The notes beneath the pieces are model-generated. The model made no database searches. It was given only the letters and a program-made list of their open reading frames with translations, and was not told where the DNA came from. A DNA stretch of 8,022 bases from Ruminococcaceae bacterium UBA3220 (GTDB lineage: Bacteria; Bacillota; Clostridia; Oscillospirales; Acutalibacteraceae): contig DEWC01000021.1 of assembly GCA_002363095.1 (NCBI GenBank), positions 1 through 8,022 of the forward strand. The letters are read 5' to 3'. Both the position numbers and the translations under genes were made by a program. Of the stretch, positions 1 to 6,146 are shown piece after piece. Position 1 is the first letter of the stretch, and each line of letters starts with the position of its first letter.

Positions 1-35
1 GCCACACCATAACAACAGGTTTATCTACAGACTGC

Positions 36-58
36 GCCGTACGGGTTTTCCGTACGGC
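36..58. other. Perfect 9-bp hairpin just beyond the sleB stop codon
   Basis: Bases 36-44 (GCCGTACGG) pair perfectly with 50-58 (CCGTACGGC) around a 5-base loop. The stem begins eight bases past the sleB stop codon, where a terminator would be expected. However, neither strand has a clean U-run after the stem: the minus strand continues GCAGTCTG and the plus strand continues AAATATTTTAT. It may be a weak or factor-assisted terminator for sleB, a terminator for an unseen convergent gene to the left, or a 3'-end-protecting structure. The rest of 1-65 holds no gene I can support. Confidence 0.5.
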
Positions 59-65
59 AAATATT

Positions 66-707
66 TTATATGCAAAAAACATGTTTCCCTATGGTCGTTA
101 TAATCTTGCGCGAGCGAATCCATTTGTTGGTCGCGGTTTTGGGATTGTAATAATATATTGCACCTCCGCTCGGGTCAAGTCCGTTCAAAGCGTCGCGAGC
201 GGCTTTATAAGCGCTTTCCGCAACCGGTTGATAGAATTGTCCGTCGGCAATGCAGGAGAACGCACCTTTTTGATAGATTATACTCGAAATGGTATCGGGA
301 AATGAAGGGTGTTCGACGCGGTTCAGCACCACAGCCCCGACGGCTACCTGACCTAAGTAACTTTCGCCTCTTGCTTCGGCGGAGATGAGCCTTGCCAAAA
401 GCTGATAATCGGATGAACTTGCGCTTCCCGAACTTGTTGTTATTCCAAGGGCGGCAAGGGTGTTCTTTCCGGCTATTCCGTCGGCTGTAAGCCCCCTGCT
501 TTTTTGGAACCTAATAACGGCATTTTTGGTTTGTGTTCCGTAGATTCCGTCAATTTTCCCCGTGTAGTATCCTTTTTCTTTTAAAACCGTTTGTATCTTT
601 CGAACTTCCGTACCTTGTGAACCCATTTTAGAGAGCGCAAAAACGGTTATTGAAAAGGCGAGCGCAAAAATCAAAAAGCAGGCAACAATTCTTACGATTT
701 TATTCAT
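66..707 (-). CDS. sleB: Spore cortex-lytic enzyme SleB-like (peptidoglycan-binding + cell wall hydrolase)
   Basis: Predicted 213-residue exported hydrolase of the SleB/CwlJ family, which in SleB cleaves muramic-delta-lactam-containing spore cortex peptidoglycan during germination. Residues 4-25 form a hydrophobic signal or anchor segment. Residues about 30-87 are a PG_binding_1 repeat (GYYTGKIDGIYGTQT, then AVIRFQKSRGLTADGIAG). A Ser/Gly-rich linker at 91-99 leads to the Hydrolase_2 domain (about 103-213), with the hallmark SAEARGE (Glu111, likely the catalytic acid), VVLNRV, FSC and YYYNP motifs and a C-terminal HVFCI. The start at 707 is chosen because AAGGAGAG (723-716) lies 8 bases upstream. 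The frame stays open to 797, but that extension is not hydrophobic and would bury the signal peptide. No ypeB, the usual Bacillus partner, starts in the 65 bases visible downstream. A vegetative lytic role for a SleB-like paralogue cannot be excluded. Confidence 0.9.
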   Translation of the reverse strand: MNKIVRIVACFLIFALAFSITVFALSKMGSQGTEVRKIQTVLKEKGYYTGKIDGIYGTQTKNAVIRFQKSRGLTADGIAGKNTLAALGITTSSGSASSSDYQLLARLISAEARGESYLGQVAVGAVVLNRVEHPSFPDTISSIIYQKGAFSCIADGQFYQPVAESAYKAARDALNGLDPSGGAIYYYNPKTATNKWIRSRKIITTIGKHVFCI

Positions 708-715
708 ACACATTT

Positions 716-723
716 CTCTCCTT
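716..723 (-). promoter_or_regulatory. Ribosome binding site that fixes the sleB start
   Basis: Read on the minus strand, this is AAGGAGAG. It sits 8 bases before the ATG at 707 but only 2 bases before the ATG at 713, so 707 is the better start. No comparable site precedes the farther upstream in-frame ATGs at 797 and 767. Confidence 0.75.
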
Positions 724-736
724 CGTGTGCTGAGAT

Positions 737-766
737 TATTATTGCCGTTATTATCCGATATATTCA
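737..766 (-). promoter_or_regulatory. Candidate sigma-G-like (forespore) promoter for sleB
   Basis: On the minus strand TGAATA (766-761) is followed, after 17 bases, by AATAATA (743-737). The B. subtilis sigma-G consensus is roughly GHATR for -35 and CATNHTA for -10, with about 17-18 bases between. The -35 fits fully and the -10 misses only the first C. The implied start near 730 leaves a short leader carrying the ribosome binding site at 723-716. This fits sleB being a forespore gene in B. subtilis. The motifs are short and AT-rich, so a chance match is possible. Confidence 0.4.
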
Positions 767-819
767 TAAAATCCGCCCGTGATTTGTGCTCTTTCATTAC
801 GCCCTTATTTATTTCTTTC

Positions 820-847
820 TTGAAAAAAGCAATAATATGTGTATAAT
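820..847 (+). promoter_or_regulatory. Sigma-A-type promoter of the nine-gene operon
   Basis: TTGAAA (820-825) and a perfect TATAAT (842-847) are 16 bases apart. Transcription should begin near 853-855, about 38 bases before the chosen aminopeptidase start. This also argues against translation from the ATG at 853, which would lie at the very start of the RNA. It is the only good promoter seen before the run of nine plus-strand genes. Confidence 0.75.
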
Positions 848-891
848 ATACTATGTGTAGAAATATCCGTTTCCCGACAGAGGCGTTTGTA

Positions 892-1953
892 ATGACCGAA
901 AAAATTGAAACAATAAAAGAAAAACTGCAACCCGATGAAGCGGTTTTGATAACCGATTTTGCCGATAGGTTTTACTTAACCGGCTTTAATTCAAGCGACG
1001 GTTTCGTCTTTATTACAAAAGATAATGCCTGTCTGCTTGTGGATTTTCGGTACTTTGAAATGGCAAAAACGGCGGTTTCCCATTTAGAGGTCATATTGCT
1101 TAAAAATACTTTTGAACAGTTAAACCGTCTTATTTCCGATAATAATGTCAAAACTGTATATACCGGGTGCGATAAAATCACCCTTTCAAAGTTTTTGCTT
1201 TATAAGGACAAGTTATCGGCAACACTTTCGGACGATAATAAATTCGGAATGCTTTTAAAGACGCTCAGAAGCGTTAAAAACGACAGTGAGATTTTAAGTA
1301 TTAAAAGAGCGCAGAAAATAACCGATGAAACGTTTGAATATATTCTCGGAAAAATAGGGGTTGGCAAAACCGAACGGGAAATTGCCCTTGAAATGGAGTT
1401 TTTTCTCAGGGAAAAAGGGAGCGAGGGCGTTTCATTTGACTTTATCGTCGTAAGCGGAAGAAATTCCTCCTTGCCGCACGGCGTGCCGACCGATAAGAAA
1501 ATCGAAAAAGGCGATTTTGTTACAATGGATTTCGGCGCCGTAGTAAACGGTTACAGAAGCGATATGACAAGAACCGTTTGTGTGGGCGCCGCCTCTAATG
1601 AACAAAGAGAGGTGTACGAGGCGGTTTTAAACGCACAGAAACTTGCGTTTGAACAAATAAAGCCCGGCGTTAAATGCCTTGATGTTGACCGTGCCGCACG
1701 GGATTATATTGACAAATCGTATTCGGGGTGTTTCGGTCACGGACTCGGGCATAGTGTCGGTCTCGAAATCCACGAGGATCCCGCCTTCAATACCCGTTGC
1801 GATACCGAACTTAAACCGGGTATGGTTTTAACGGTTGAGCCGGGTATCTATATTGCCGGTAAATTCGGAGTCCGCATCGAGGATATGATCGTCGTTACCG
1901 AAAACGGATATGATAATATTACGAAAAGCCCGAAAGGACTTATAGAACTTTAA
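892..1953 (+). CDS. pepP: M24 family aminopeptidase P / Xaa-Pro peptidase (YqhT-like)
   Basis: Predicted cytosolic metallo-aminopeptidase of 353 residues that removes N-terminal residues ahead of proline; the length equals that I recall for B. subtilis YqhT. Residues about 5-125 form the creatinase-type N domain and about 135-345 the pita-bread catalytic domain. All five dinuclear metal ligands are visible: Asp213 (TMDFG), Asp224 (RSDMTRT), His287 (GHGLGHSVG), Glu316 (VEPGIY) and Glu330 (RIED). The substrate-site His196 (LPHG) and His294 (EIHE) are also present. The start at 892 is preferred because AGAGG (879-883) lies 8 bases upstream; the longer frame from 853 overlaps the predicted transcription start. 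It is the first gene of the operon, 28 bases before the M50 gene. In many Firmicutes this gene precedes efp, which is not here. The exact substrate range cannot be told from sequence. Confidence 0.92.
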   Translation: MTEKIETIKEKLQPDEAVLITDFADRFYLTGFNSSDGFVFITKDNACLLVDFRYFEMAKTAVSHLEVILLKNTFEQLNRLISDNNVKTVYTGCDKITLSKFLLYKDKLSATLSDDNKFGMLLKTLRSVKNDSEILSIKRAQKITDETFEYILGKIGVGKTEREIALEMEFFLREKGSEGVSFDFIVVSGRNSSLPHGVPTDKKIEKGDFVTMDFGAVVNGYRSDMTRTVCVGAASNEQREVYEAVLNAQKLAFEQIKPGVKCLDVDRAARDYIDKSYSGCFGHGLGHSVGLEIHEDPAFNTRCDTELKPGMVLTVEPGIYIAGKFGVRIEDMIVVTENGYDNITKSPKGLIEL

Positions 1954-1970
1954 AGGTAAAAATATTTAAA

Positions 1971-1976
1971 AGGTGA
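1971..1976 (+). promoter_or_regulatory. Ribosome binding site supporting a TTG start of the M50 gene
   Basis: AAAGGTGA (1969-1976) matches the 3' part of the extended Shine-Dalgarno sequence. It is 5 bases before TTG 1982 and 8 before TTG 1985. The first ATG (2009) has only a weak GAGCGG nearby, so a TTG start is favoured. Confidence 0.6.
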
Positions 1977-1981
1977 TTTAA

Positions 1982-2653
1982 TTGTTGATACGGTTGCTGA
2001 GCGGCAATATGGATTTTACAACGCTTATAATGTATATACTGGCTTCGCTTATAGTCATATTCTTCGTGCTTCCCGTTCACGAGTTTGCCCACGGTTTTAC
2101 GGCGGTGCAACTTGGTGATAAAACGCCGAAGTATCAGGGGAGGCTGACTTTAAACCCCCTTGCTCATATCGACTATTTCGGAGCCTTGGCAATTCTGCTC
2201 TTCGGCTTCGGATGGGCAAAACCGGTTCAGGTTAATATGAGAAACTTTAAAAATCCGAAGGTTGGAATGGCGATAACCGCTTTTGCGGGACCTTTATCAA
2301 ACATAATATTTGCTTTTTTGACTCTCTGCCTATTCAAAGGGCTTTTTCTGCTGGGCGTCCAATCGGCTATGTATCACGGATATGTAAATGTGCTTCTTTC
2401 GTATCTTATAACGATAAATATTTATCTCGCCGTATTCAATCTTCTGCCTGTTCCGCCTCTTGACGGTTCGCGGCTTTTAAGCGCGTTTCTGCCTGACAGG
2501 ATATACTATAAAATAATGCAATACGAACAGTTTATAATCTGGGGTATATTTATTCTTTTATGGGTCGGCGTTTTGGATGTGCCTATGAATTTTTTAAGAT
2601 ACTATATTATGACGGGACTTGACTTTGTAACAAGGCTTATTTTCGGCATATAA
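1982..2653 (+). CDS. Site-2-type intramembrane metalloprotease, M50 family (YwhC-like)
   Basis: Predicted polytopic membrane zinc protease of 223 residues, from the small prokaryotic site-2 protease group that lacks a PDZ domain. The HExxH motif is HEFAH (33-37), inside a membrane segment (about 14-37). NPLAH (58-62) is the conserved loop seen in this subgroup. A second core segment (about 140-165) carries NLLPVPPLDG, whose Asp161 is the third zinc ligand. Further hydrophobic segments lie at about 65-80, 95-125 and 184-200. The start is taken as TTG (1982) from its ribosome binding site; an ATG at 2009 would still leave the core intact. It lies 28 bases after the aminopeptidase gene and 33 before scpA. 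Related proteases cut membrane-bound anti-sigma or signalling proteins, but no substrate is evident here. This family commonly sits beside scpA in Firmicutes; that is recollection, not a search. Confidence 0.88.
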   Translation: MLIRLLSGNMDFTTLIMYILASLIVIFFVLPVHEFAHGFTAVQLGDKTPKYQGRLTLNPLAHIDYFGALAILLFGFGWAKPVQVNMRNFKNPKVGMAITAFAGPLSNIIFAFLTLCLFKGLFLLGVQSAMYHGYVNVLLSYLITINIYLAVFNLLPVPPLDGSRLLSAFLPDRIYYKIMQYEQFIIWGIFILLWVGVLDVPMNFLRYYIMTGLDFVTRLIFGI

Positions 2654-2686
2654 TTATAAACATTTCTTTTTTAAGGGAGGGTTGGC

Positions 2687-3406
2687 ATGCAAACGGAATT
2701 ATCCTATAAAATCGAAAATTTTGAGGGTCCGCTTGACCTTTTGTTGCAACTTATCGCAAAAAATAAAGTTAATATTATCGAAGTCAACCTTTCTGAACTT
2801 ATCGACCAGTATTTAGAACAGATTGAGTATTTTAAGCAGGAAGAAATGGATATATCAAGCGAGTTTATAACAATGGCTTCGCGCCTTATCTATATAAAAA
2901 CGGCATCGCTGCTTCCTAAGCATGAAGAGGCTCAGAAACTTGCCGACGAATTAAAGGGCGAACTTATCGAATATCAGATTTGCCGTCAAATCGCGCTTGA
3001 ACTTTCTAAAATGACGGTGGGATTTGACAGGTTTGCGAAGGAACCTGAGGAATATGAATTCGATAAGACCTATGAACTTAACCATGAACCGCAGGTGCTT
3101 GTTGACGCCTATATTTCGGCGGTAGGACGGGGAAAAAGGCGCCTGCCTCCGAGTACGGCTCCTTTTACCAAAATCGTTGCAAGAAAGATTTATGCCGTTT
3201 CCTCTAAAATCGTATTTGTTATGCGAAATCTTTTGTCGGGCGGAAAGAAAAAACTTTCTTCACTCTACGGCGGCGCGAAAAGCCGAAGCGAACTTGTGGC
3301 GACCTTTTTGGCGGTTTTGGAACTATGTAAGGCAAATCGAGTAAAACTTACGGGAGATTCTCCTGACAAGGCTGAAATTCAACTTATAAAGGGGCATAAG
3401 AAATGA
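2687..3406 (+). CDS. scpA: Segregation and condensation protein A (kleisin subunit of SMC-ScpAB)
   Basis: Kleisin that bridges the SMC ATPase heads and binds ScpB, forming the condensin that organises and segregates the nucleoid. At 239 residues it is normal for the family (B. subtilis ScpA is about 250). The N-terminal helical domain begins with the signature YKIENFEGPLDLLLQLI (7-23), followed by ISSEFITMASRLIYIKTASLL (57-76), which contacts the SMC neck. The middle (about 80-195) is variable and charged. The C-terminal winged helix (about 199-236, with ELVATFLAVLELCKANRVKL) contacts the SMC head. A strong site, GGGAGG (2675-2680), lies 6 bases before the ATG. The stop overlaps the scpB start in ATGA, which fits coupled synthesis of the two subunits. 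No smc gene lies in the window. Confidence 0.96.
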   Translation: MQTELSYKIENFEGPLDLLLQLIAKNKVNIIEVNLSELIDQYLEQIEYFKQEEMDISSEFITMASRLIYIKTASLLPKHEEAQKLADELKGELIEYQICRQIALELSKMTVGFDRFAKEPEEYEFDKTYELNHEPQVLVDAYISAVGRGKRRLPPSTAPFTKIVARKIYAVSSKIVFVMRNLLSGGKKKLSSLYGGAKSRSELVATFLAVLELCKANRVKLTGDSPDKAEIQLIKGHKK

Positions 3407-3984
3407 ACAGAGAACAAAAAATTTCCGCGCTTTTTTCGGTGCTTTTTGCCTGTGGAGAGCCTATAAGCATAGAACGGCTTTGCGAAGTTTTTGATGAAAA
3501 ACCCGAGGGCGTGGAAACGATAGTGAACGGTCTTAAAAAAAGACTTGAGGAACAACAACTCGGCGTTATGCTCCTGACCCTTGAAAACACCTATCAACTT
3601 GCAACAGATGAGAATTATGCCGAATATATCAAAAAGGCGCTTGATTTAAGACGAAGAACACCGTTGTCTCCGGCGGCGTTTGAGGTATTATCGGTCGTTG
3701 CCTATAATCAGCCGGTAACGAAATCGTTTGTTGAGCAGGTGAGGGGTGTCGACTGTTCGGGGGTTATGACCACCCTCATTGAGAAGGGGCTTATTGAAGA
3801 GCGAGGGCGTCTTGAACTGCCGGGAAGACCGCTTTTGTACGGTACCACGAAAAACTTTCTTCGCACCTTCGGAATAAGCGATTTATCGGAACTTCCAAAG
3901 CTTCCGAACGAGGACCATACCGTTAATGATGTGGGCGAACAGTTAAGTATAGAGGGCACCGAAAAACTCGGAGAAGAAGAATGA
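3403..3984 (+). CDS. scpB: Segregation and condensation protein B
   Basis: ScpB dimerises and binds the central part of ScpA in the SMC complex. At 193 residues it is close to B. subtilis ScpB. The first winged helix spans about 1-80 and the second about 85-160. The second holds the nearly invariant family block LSPAAFEVLSVVAYNQPVT (88-106), EQVRGVDCSGVMTTLIEKGL (111-130) and ELPGRPLLYGTT (138-149). The tail from about 165 is acidic and poorly conserved, ending EKLGEEE. The ribosome binding site AAAGGGG (3388-3394) lies inside the end of scpA, 8 bases before the ATG. Both ends overlap neighbours in ATGA junctions (3403-3406 with scpA, 3981-3984 with the DUF2953 gene). Confidence 0.96.
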   Translation: MNREQKISALFSVLFACGEPISIERLCEVFDEKPEGVETIVNGLKKRLEEQQLGVMLLTLENTYQLATDENYAEYIKKALDLRRRTPLSPAAFEVLSVVAYNQPVTKSFVEQVRGVDCSGVMTTLIEKGLIEERGRLELPGRPLLYGTTKNFLRTFGISDLSELPKLPNEDHTVNDVGEQLSIEGTEKLGEEE

Positions 3985-4619
3985 CGGCGCTTTATATTAT
4001 TCTGGGAATTGCGGCTTTTTTCTTTTTGCTGCTTATAATTCCCGTCAAGGCAAAGCTTGATTATACCGGCGGCGTTTTTTCTGCGGTCGTTTATTACGGT
4101 TTTATAAAGGTTTTTGATTCAAAAAAACCCAAAAAAGAAAAACCGAAAAAGGAAAAGCCCGAAACCGATGAAAAAGCGGCGAAAAGGGAAGATACTAAGG
4201 AACCTTCAAAAATCTCAAGGTTATTTGCCCATAAAAAGGCAAAGCTCGGTTTTACGGGTGCAGTTAAATTTTTCCTTGATGTTTTAAAAGAAGTTTTGCA
4301 AAAACTTGTATGGGCGATAAAAAAAATCAAGTTCGACAGGTTTATGCTTAATATCGTTGTCGCATCTGAAGACGCGGCGACAACAGCGATAAACTACGGG
4401 TGTTTTTGCACTGCGGTTTACCCGTTACTGTCATTTTTATGCTCAAACACCAATCTTGAATTGAAAGAGGTCAACATTTCGGCGGACTATGAAAAAACCG
4501 CCGTTGATTTAGACCTTTGTGTGCGACTGAAAACAAGACTTATATATTTTCTTGTTTTGGCAATAAAACTTTTAAACACTTACAGAAAACTGATAAAGGA
4601 AGTAGACGACGATGAGTGA
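3981..4619 (+). CDS. DUF2953 membrane protein (YtfI-like)
   Basis: 212-residue predicted membrane protein of the DUF2953 family, whose molecular role is unknown. One N-terminal membrane segment spans about 2-22. It is followed by a short conserved stretch ending FIKVF (41-45), then a Lys/Glu-rich low-complexity linker (about 47-78) with tandem KPKKE units. The conserved family core runs from about 105 to the end and includes ASEDAATTAINYG (128-140), a hydrophobic segment (141-155) and another (about 187-199). In B. subtilis the DUF2953 gene ytfI neighbours ytfJ, as here, so a joint role in the spore or forespore envelope is a reasonable inference. The start overlaps the scpB stop by 4 bases and the end overlaps ytfJ by 8. 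The linker encodes A7 and A6 runs (4121-4127, 4131-4136). Confidence 0.82.
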   Translation: MTALYIILGIAAFFFLLLIIPVKAKLDYTGGVFSAVVYYGFIKVFDSKKPKKEKPKKEKPETDEKAAKREDTKEPSKISRLFAHKKAKLGFTGAVKFFLDVLKEVLQKLVWAIKKIKFDRFMLNIVVASEDAATTAINYGCFCTAVYPLLSFLCSNTNLELKEVNISADYEKTAVDLDLCVRLKTRLIYFLVLAIKLLNTYRKLIKEVDDDE

Positions 4620-4992
4620 TGATAAAATCAAAAGTTTAATTGACACGACAATAGGTAATCTTCGCACCGTTGTTGATGCCGATACAATTATCGGCAGTCC
4701 GCTGACGGTGGAGGGAATAACCCTTATTCCTGTGTCAAAGGTGTCCTTCGGTATGGCTACCGGCGGAAGCGATTTTCCGAGCAAAACCAATGCTCAGATT
4801 TTCGGTGGCGGCGGAGGCGCGGGCGTTTCGATTGTTCCTGTTGCTTTCATCGCCATAAGCGACGGAAATGTTAAGATGTTACCGATATACAACGAACTTT
4901 CTTCCTTTGAAAAGGCGATAAATACCGCGCCTGAACTTCTTGATAAGGTGAAGGGCCTTTTTAAAAAAGACAAAAACCGTAAACCCGAGTAA
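4612..4992 (+). CDS. ytfJ: GerW family sporulation protein YtfJ
   Basis: 126-residue member of the GerW/YtfJ family; B. subtilis YtfJ is made in the forespore and its family is linked to spore germination. No enzymatic activity is known. The conserved core starts with IKSLIDTTIGNLRTVVDADT (6-25), continues with GSPLTVEGITLIPVSKVSFG (28-47), then a Gly-rich turn FGGGGGAGVSIVPVAFI (64-80), which is characteristic of the family. The C-terminal tail (110-126) is short and lysine-rich. The protein has no signal peptide and is somewhat shorter than the B. subtilis one (about 150). The ATG overlaps the end of the DUF2953 gene by 8 bases, with AAAGGAAG (4595-4602) upstream. After its stop, 47 bases without a hairpin lead to the carboxypeptidase gene. 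Confidence 0.93.
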   Translation: MSDDKIKSLIDTTIGNLRTVVDADTIIGSPLTVEGITLIPVSKVSFGMATGGSDFPSKTNAQIFGGGGGAGVSIVPVAFIAISDGNVKMLPIYNELSSFEKAINTAPELLDKVKGLFKKDKNRKPE

Positions 4993-5039
4993 TAATAATC
5001 TTTGAGTTTTTCATAAACTTCTAAAAACGGGGGAGTTTT

Positions 5040-6146
5040 ATGAAAAAACTATTGATCGTCGCCGTTATCATATCCGCCTTTTTCATATCGTTTACGGTTA
5101 AAGGCGAATATGTTTCGGCAAAATCCGCTATTCTGATTTGCGCTGATACCGGAGAGGTCTTGTATTCCCGTAATCAGGATATGCGACTTCCTATGGCAAG
5201 CACCACAAAAATTATGACCGCCCTGCTTGTATGCGAAAACGGCGAACTTGATAAAAAGGTTACGGTAACTAAGGAAATGATAACGGTTGAGGGAACATCT
5301 ATGGGGCTGTCGGCAGGAGATGTTCTGACCCGTCGTGATTTACTTTACGGAATGATGCTTGTTTCGGGCAATGACGCCGCGAACGCGCTTGCCGTTTCGG
5401 TTGGCGGTTCCTATGATAAATTCGTTGACCTTATGAATGAAAAGGCTGTTTCGCTCGGGCTTCACAACACACGGTTTGCAACACCCTCCGGGCTTGACGG
5501 CGAGGCTCATTATACCTCTTCGCGTGACTTGGCGATTATTACAAAAACCGCTTTCGAATACGATGAATTCTTAAAGGTTGTATCGACCCGGAGTATCATT
5601 TTGTCATACGGCAATCCGTCTTGCAAAAGACAACTTATCAATCATAACCGCCTTTTGAAAATGTACAGTGATGTTATCGGTGTCAAAACGGGATATACAA
5701 AAAAAGCGGGGCGGTGCCTTGTTTCCGCCGCCGAGAAGGACGGTATGAGGGTTATCGCCGTAACACTCAATGACGGCAACGATTGGGATGACCACCGAAA
5801 ACTCCTCGATTTGGGACTTTCCAAACTCAAGAGTCAAAGCCTTTCGGGGTATAGCATAAACATTCCCGTTGTCGGCAATAATGCCCGTTTGGTGGTCGAT
5901 ATACCCGAAAAAAGTGTCGGCGTTTCAAAGGATAAAACCGTTTATGAAAGAATATTTGTTCCTGCCTTTTTGTACGGGCCTGTAAAAAAAGGCGAGGAAA
6001 TAGGTTTTTTTGAGGTAAGTGTTGAAAACGACACATTTATTAAAGAGAAAATAATATCCGAAGTTGATATAGGAAAAAAAGAAAACCCGATTAGATTGTT
6101 TTGGCTCTGCTTTTCGGCGATTTTAAGGAGTTTTAATGAAGGATAA
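5040..6146 (+). CDS. dacF: D-alanyl-D-alanine carboxypeptidase, PBP5/DacF type (peptidase S11)
   Basis: 368-residue low-molecular-weight penicillin-binding protein. It trims the terminal D-Ala from peptidoglycan pentapeptides outside the membrane and so limits cross-linking, in the cell wall or the spore cortex. The signal peptide spans about 1-27 (MKKLLIV..., with a possible cut after YVSA). The three active-site motifs are intact: SxxK at 54-57 (STTK, nucleophile Ser54), SxN at 109-111 (SGN) and KTG at 216-218. The PBP5-type C-terminal beta domain covers about 268-345. A final hydrophobic, weakly amphipathic tail (about 350-365, IRLFWLCFSAILRSF) is the expected membrane anchor. GGGGGAG lies just before the ATG. 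It overlaps rluB by 11 bases. In B. subtilis dacB lies between scpAB and rluB together with spmA-spmB, which are missing here. The choice of dacF over dacB or dacA as the name is uncertain. Confidence 0.93.
   Translation: MKKLLIVAVIISAFFISFTVKGEYVSAKSAILICADTGEVLYSRNQDMRLPMASTTKIMTALLVCENGELDKKVTVTKEMITVEGTSMGLSAGDVLTRRDLLYGMMLVSGNDAANALAVSVGGSYDKFVDLMNEKAVSLGLHNTRFATPSGLDGEAHYTSSRDLAIITKTAFEYDEFLKVVSTRSIILSYGNPSCKRQLINHNRLLKMYSDVIGVKTGYTKKAGRCLVSAAEKDGMRVIAVTLNDGNDWDDHRKLLDLGLSKLKSQSLSGYSINIPVVGNNARLVVDIPEKSVGVSKDKTVYERIFVPAFLYGPVKKGEEIGFFEVSVENDTFIKEKIISEVDIGKKENPIRLFWLCFSAILRSFNEG

Noticed and set aside
1..35. Possible end of a plus-strand gene at the left edge (TAA at 10-12) or start of a minus-strand gene (ATG at 10-8)
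   Set aside because: Only three codons would be visible and there is no ribosome binding site or motif to support either.
81..388. Overlapping plus-strand open frames opposite sleB
   Set aside because: They lie antisense to clear SleB motifs, lack ribosome binding sites, and have unnatural composition; they are shadows of sleB.
708..797. 30-residue N-terminal extension of sleB from the ATG at 797
   Set aside because: It lacks a ribosome binding site, is hydrophilic, would bury the signal peptide, and contains the candidate promoter. AAGGAGAG at 723-716 clearly serves the ATG at 707.
853..891. 13-residue extension of the aminopeptidase from the ATG at 853
   Set aside because: It starts at the predicted transcription start, a few bases after the -10 box, and AGAGG at 879-883 serves the ATG at 892.
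3379..3597. Minus-strand open frames opposite scpB, and similar ones opposite other operon genes (for example 4094-4330, 5604-5837, 5942-6193)
   Set aside because: Each is fully antisense to a gene with family motifs, and none has a promoter, ribosome binding site or recognisable protein.
4993..5039. A separate promoter or terminator between ytfJ and the carboxypeptidase gene
   Set aside because: The 47 bases show no paired -35/-10 elements of good quality and no hairpin with a T-run; only the ribosome binding site is clear.
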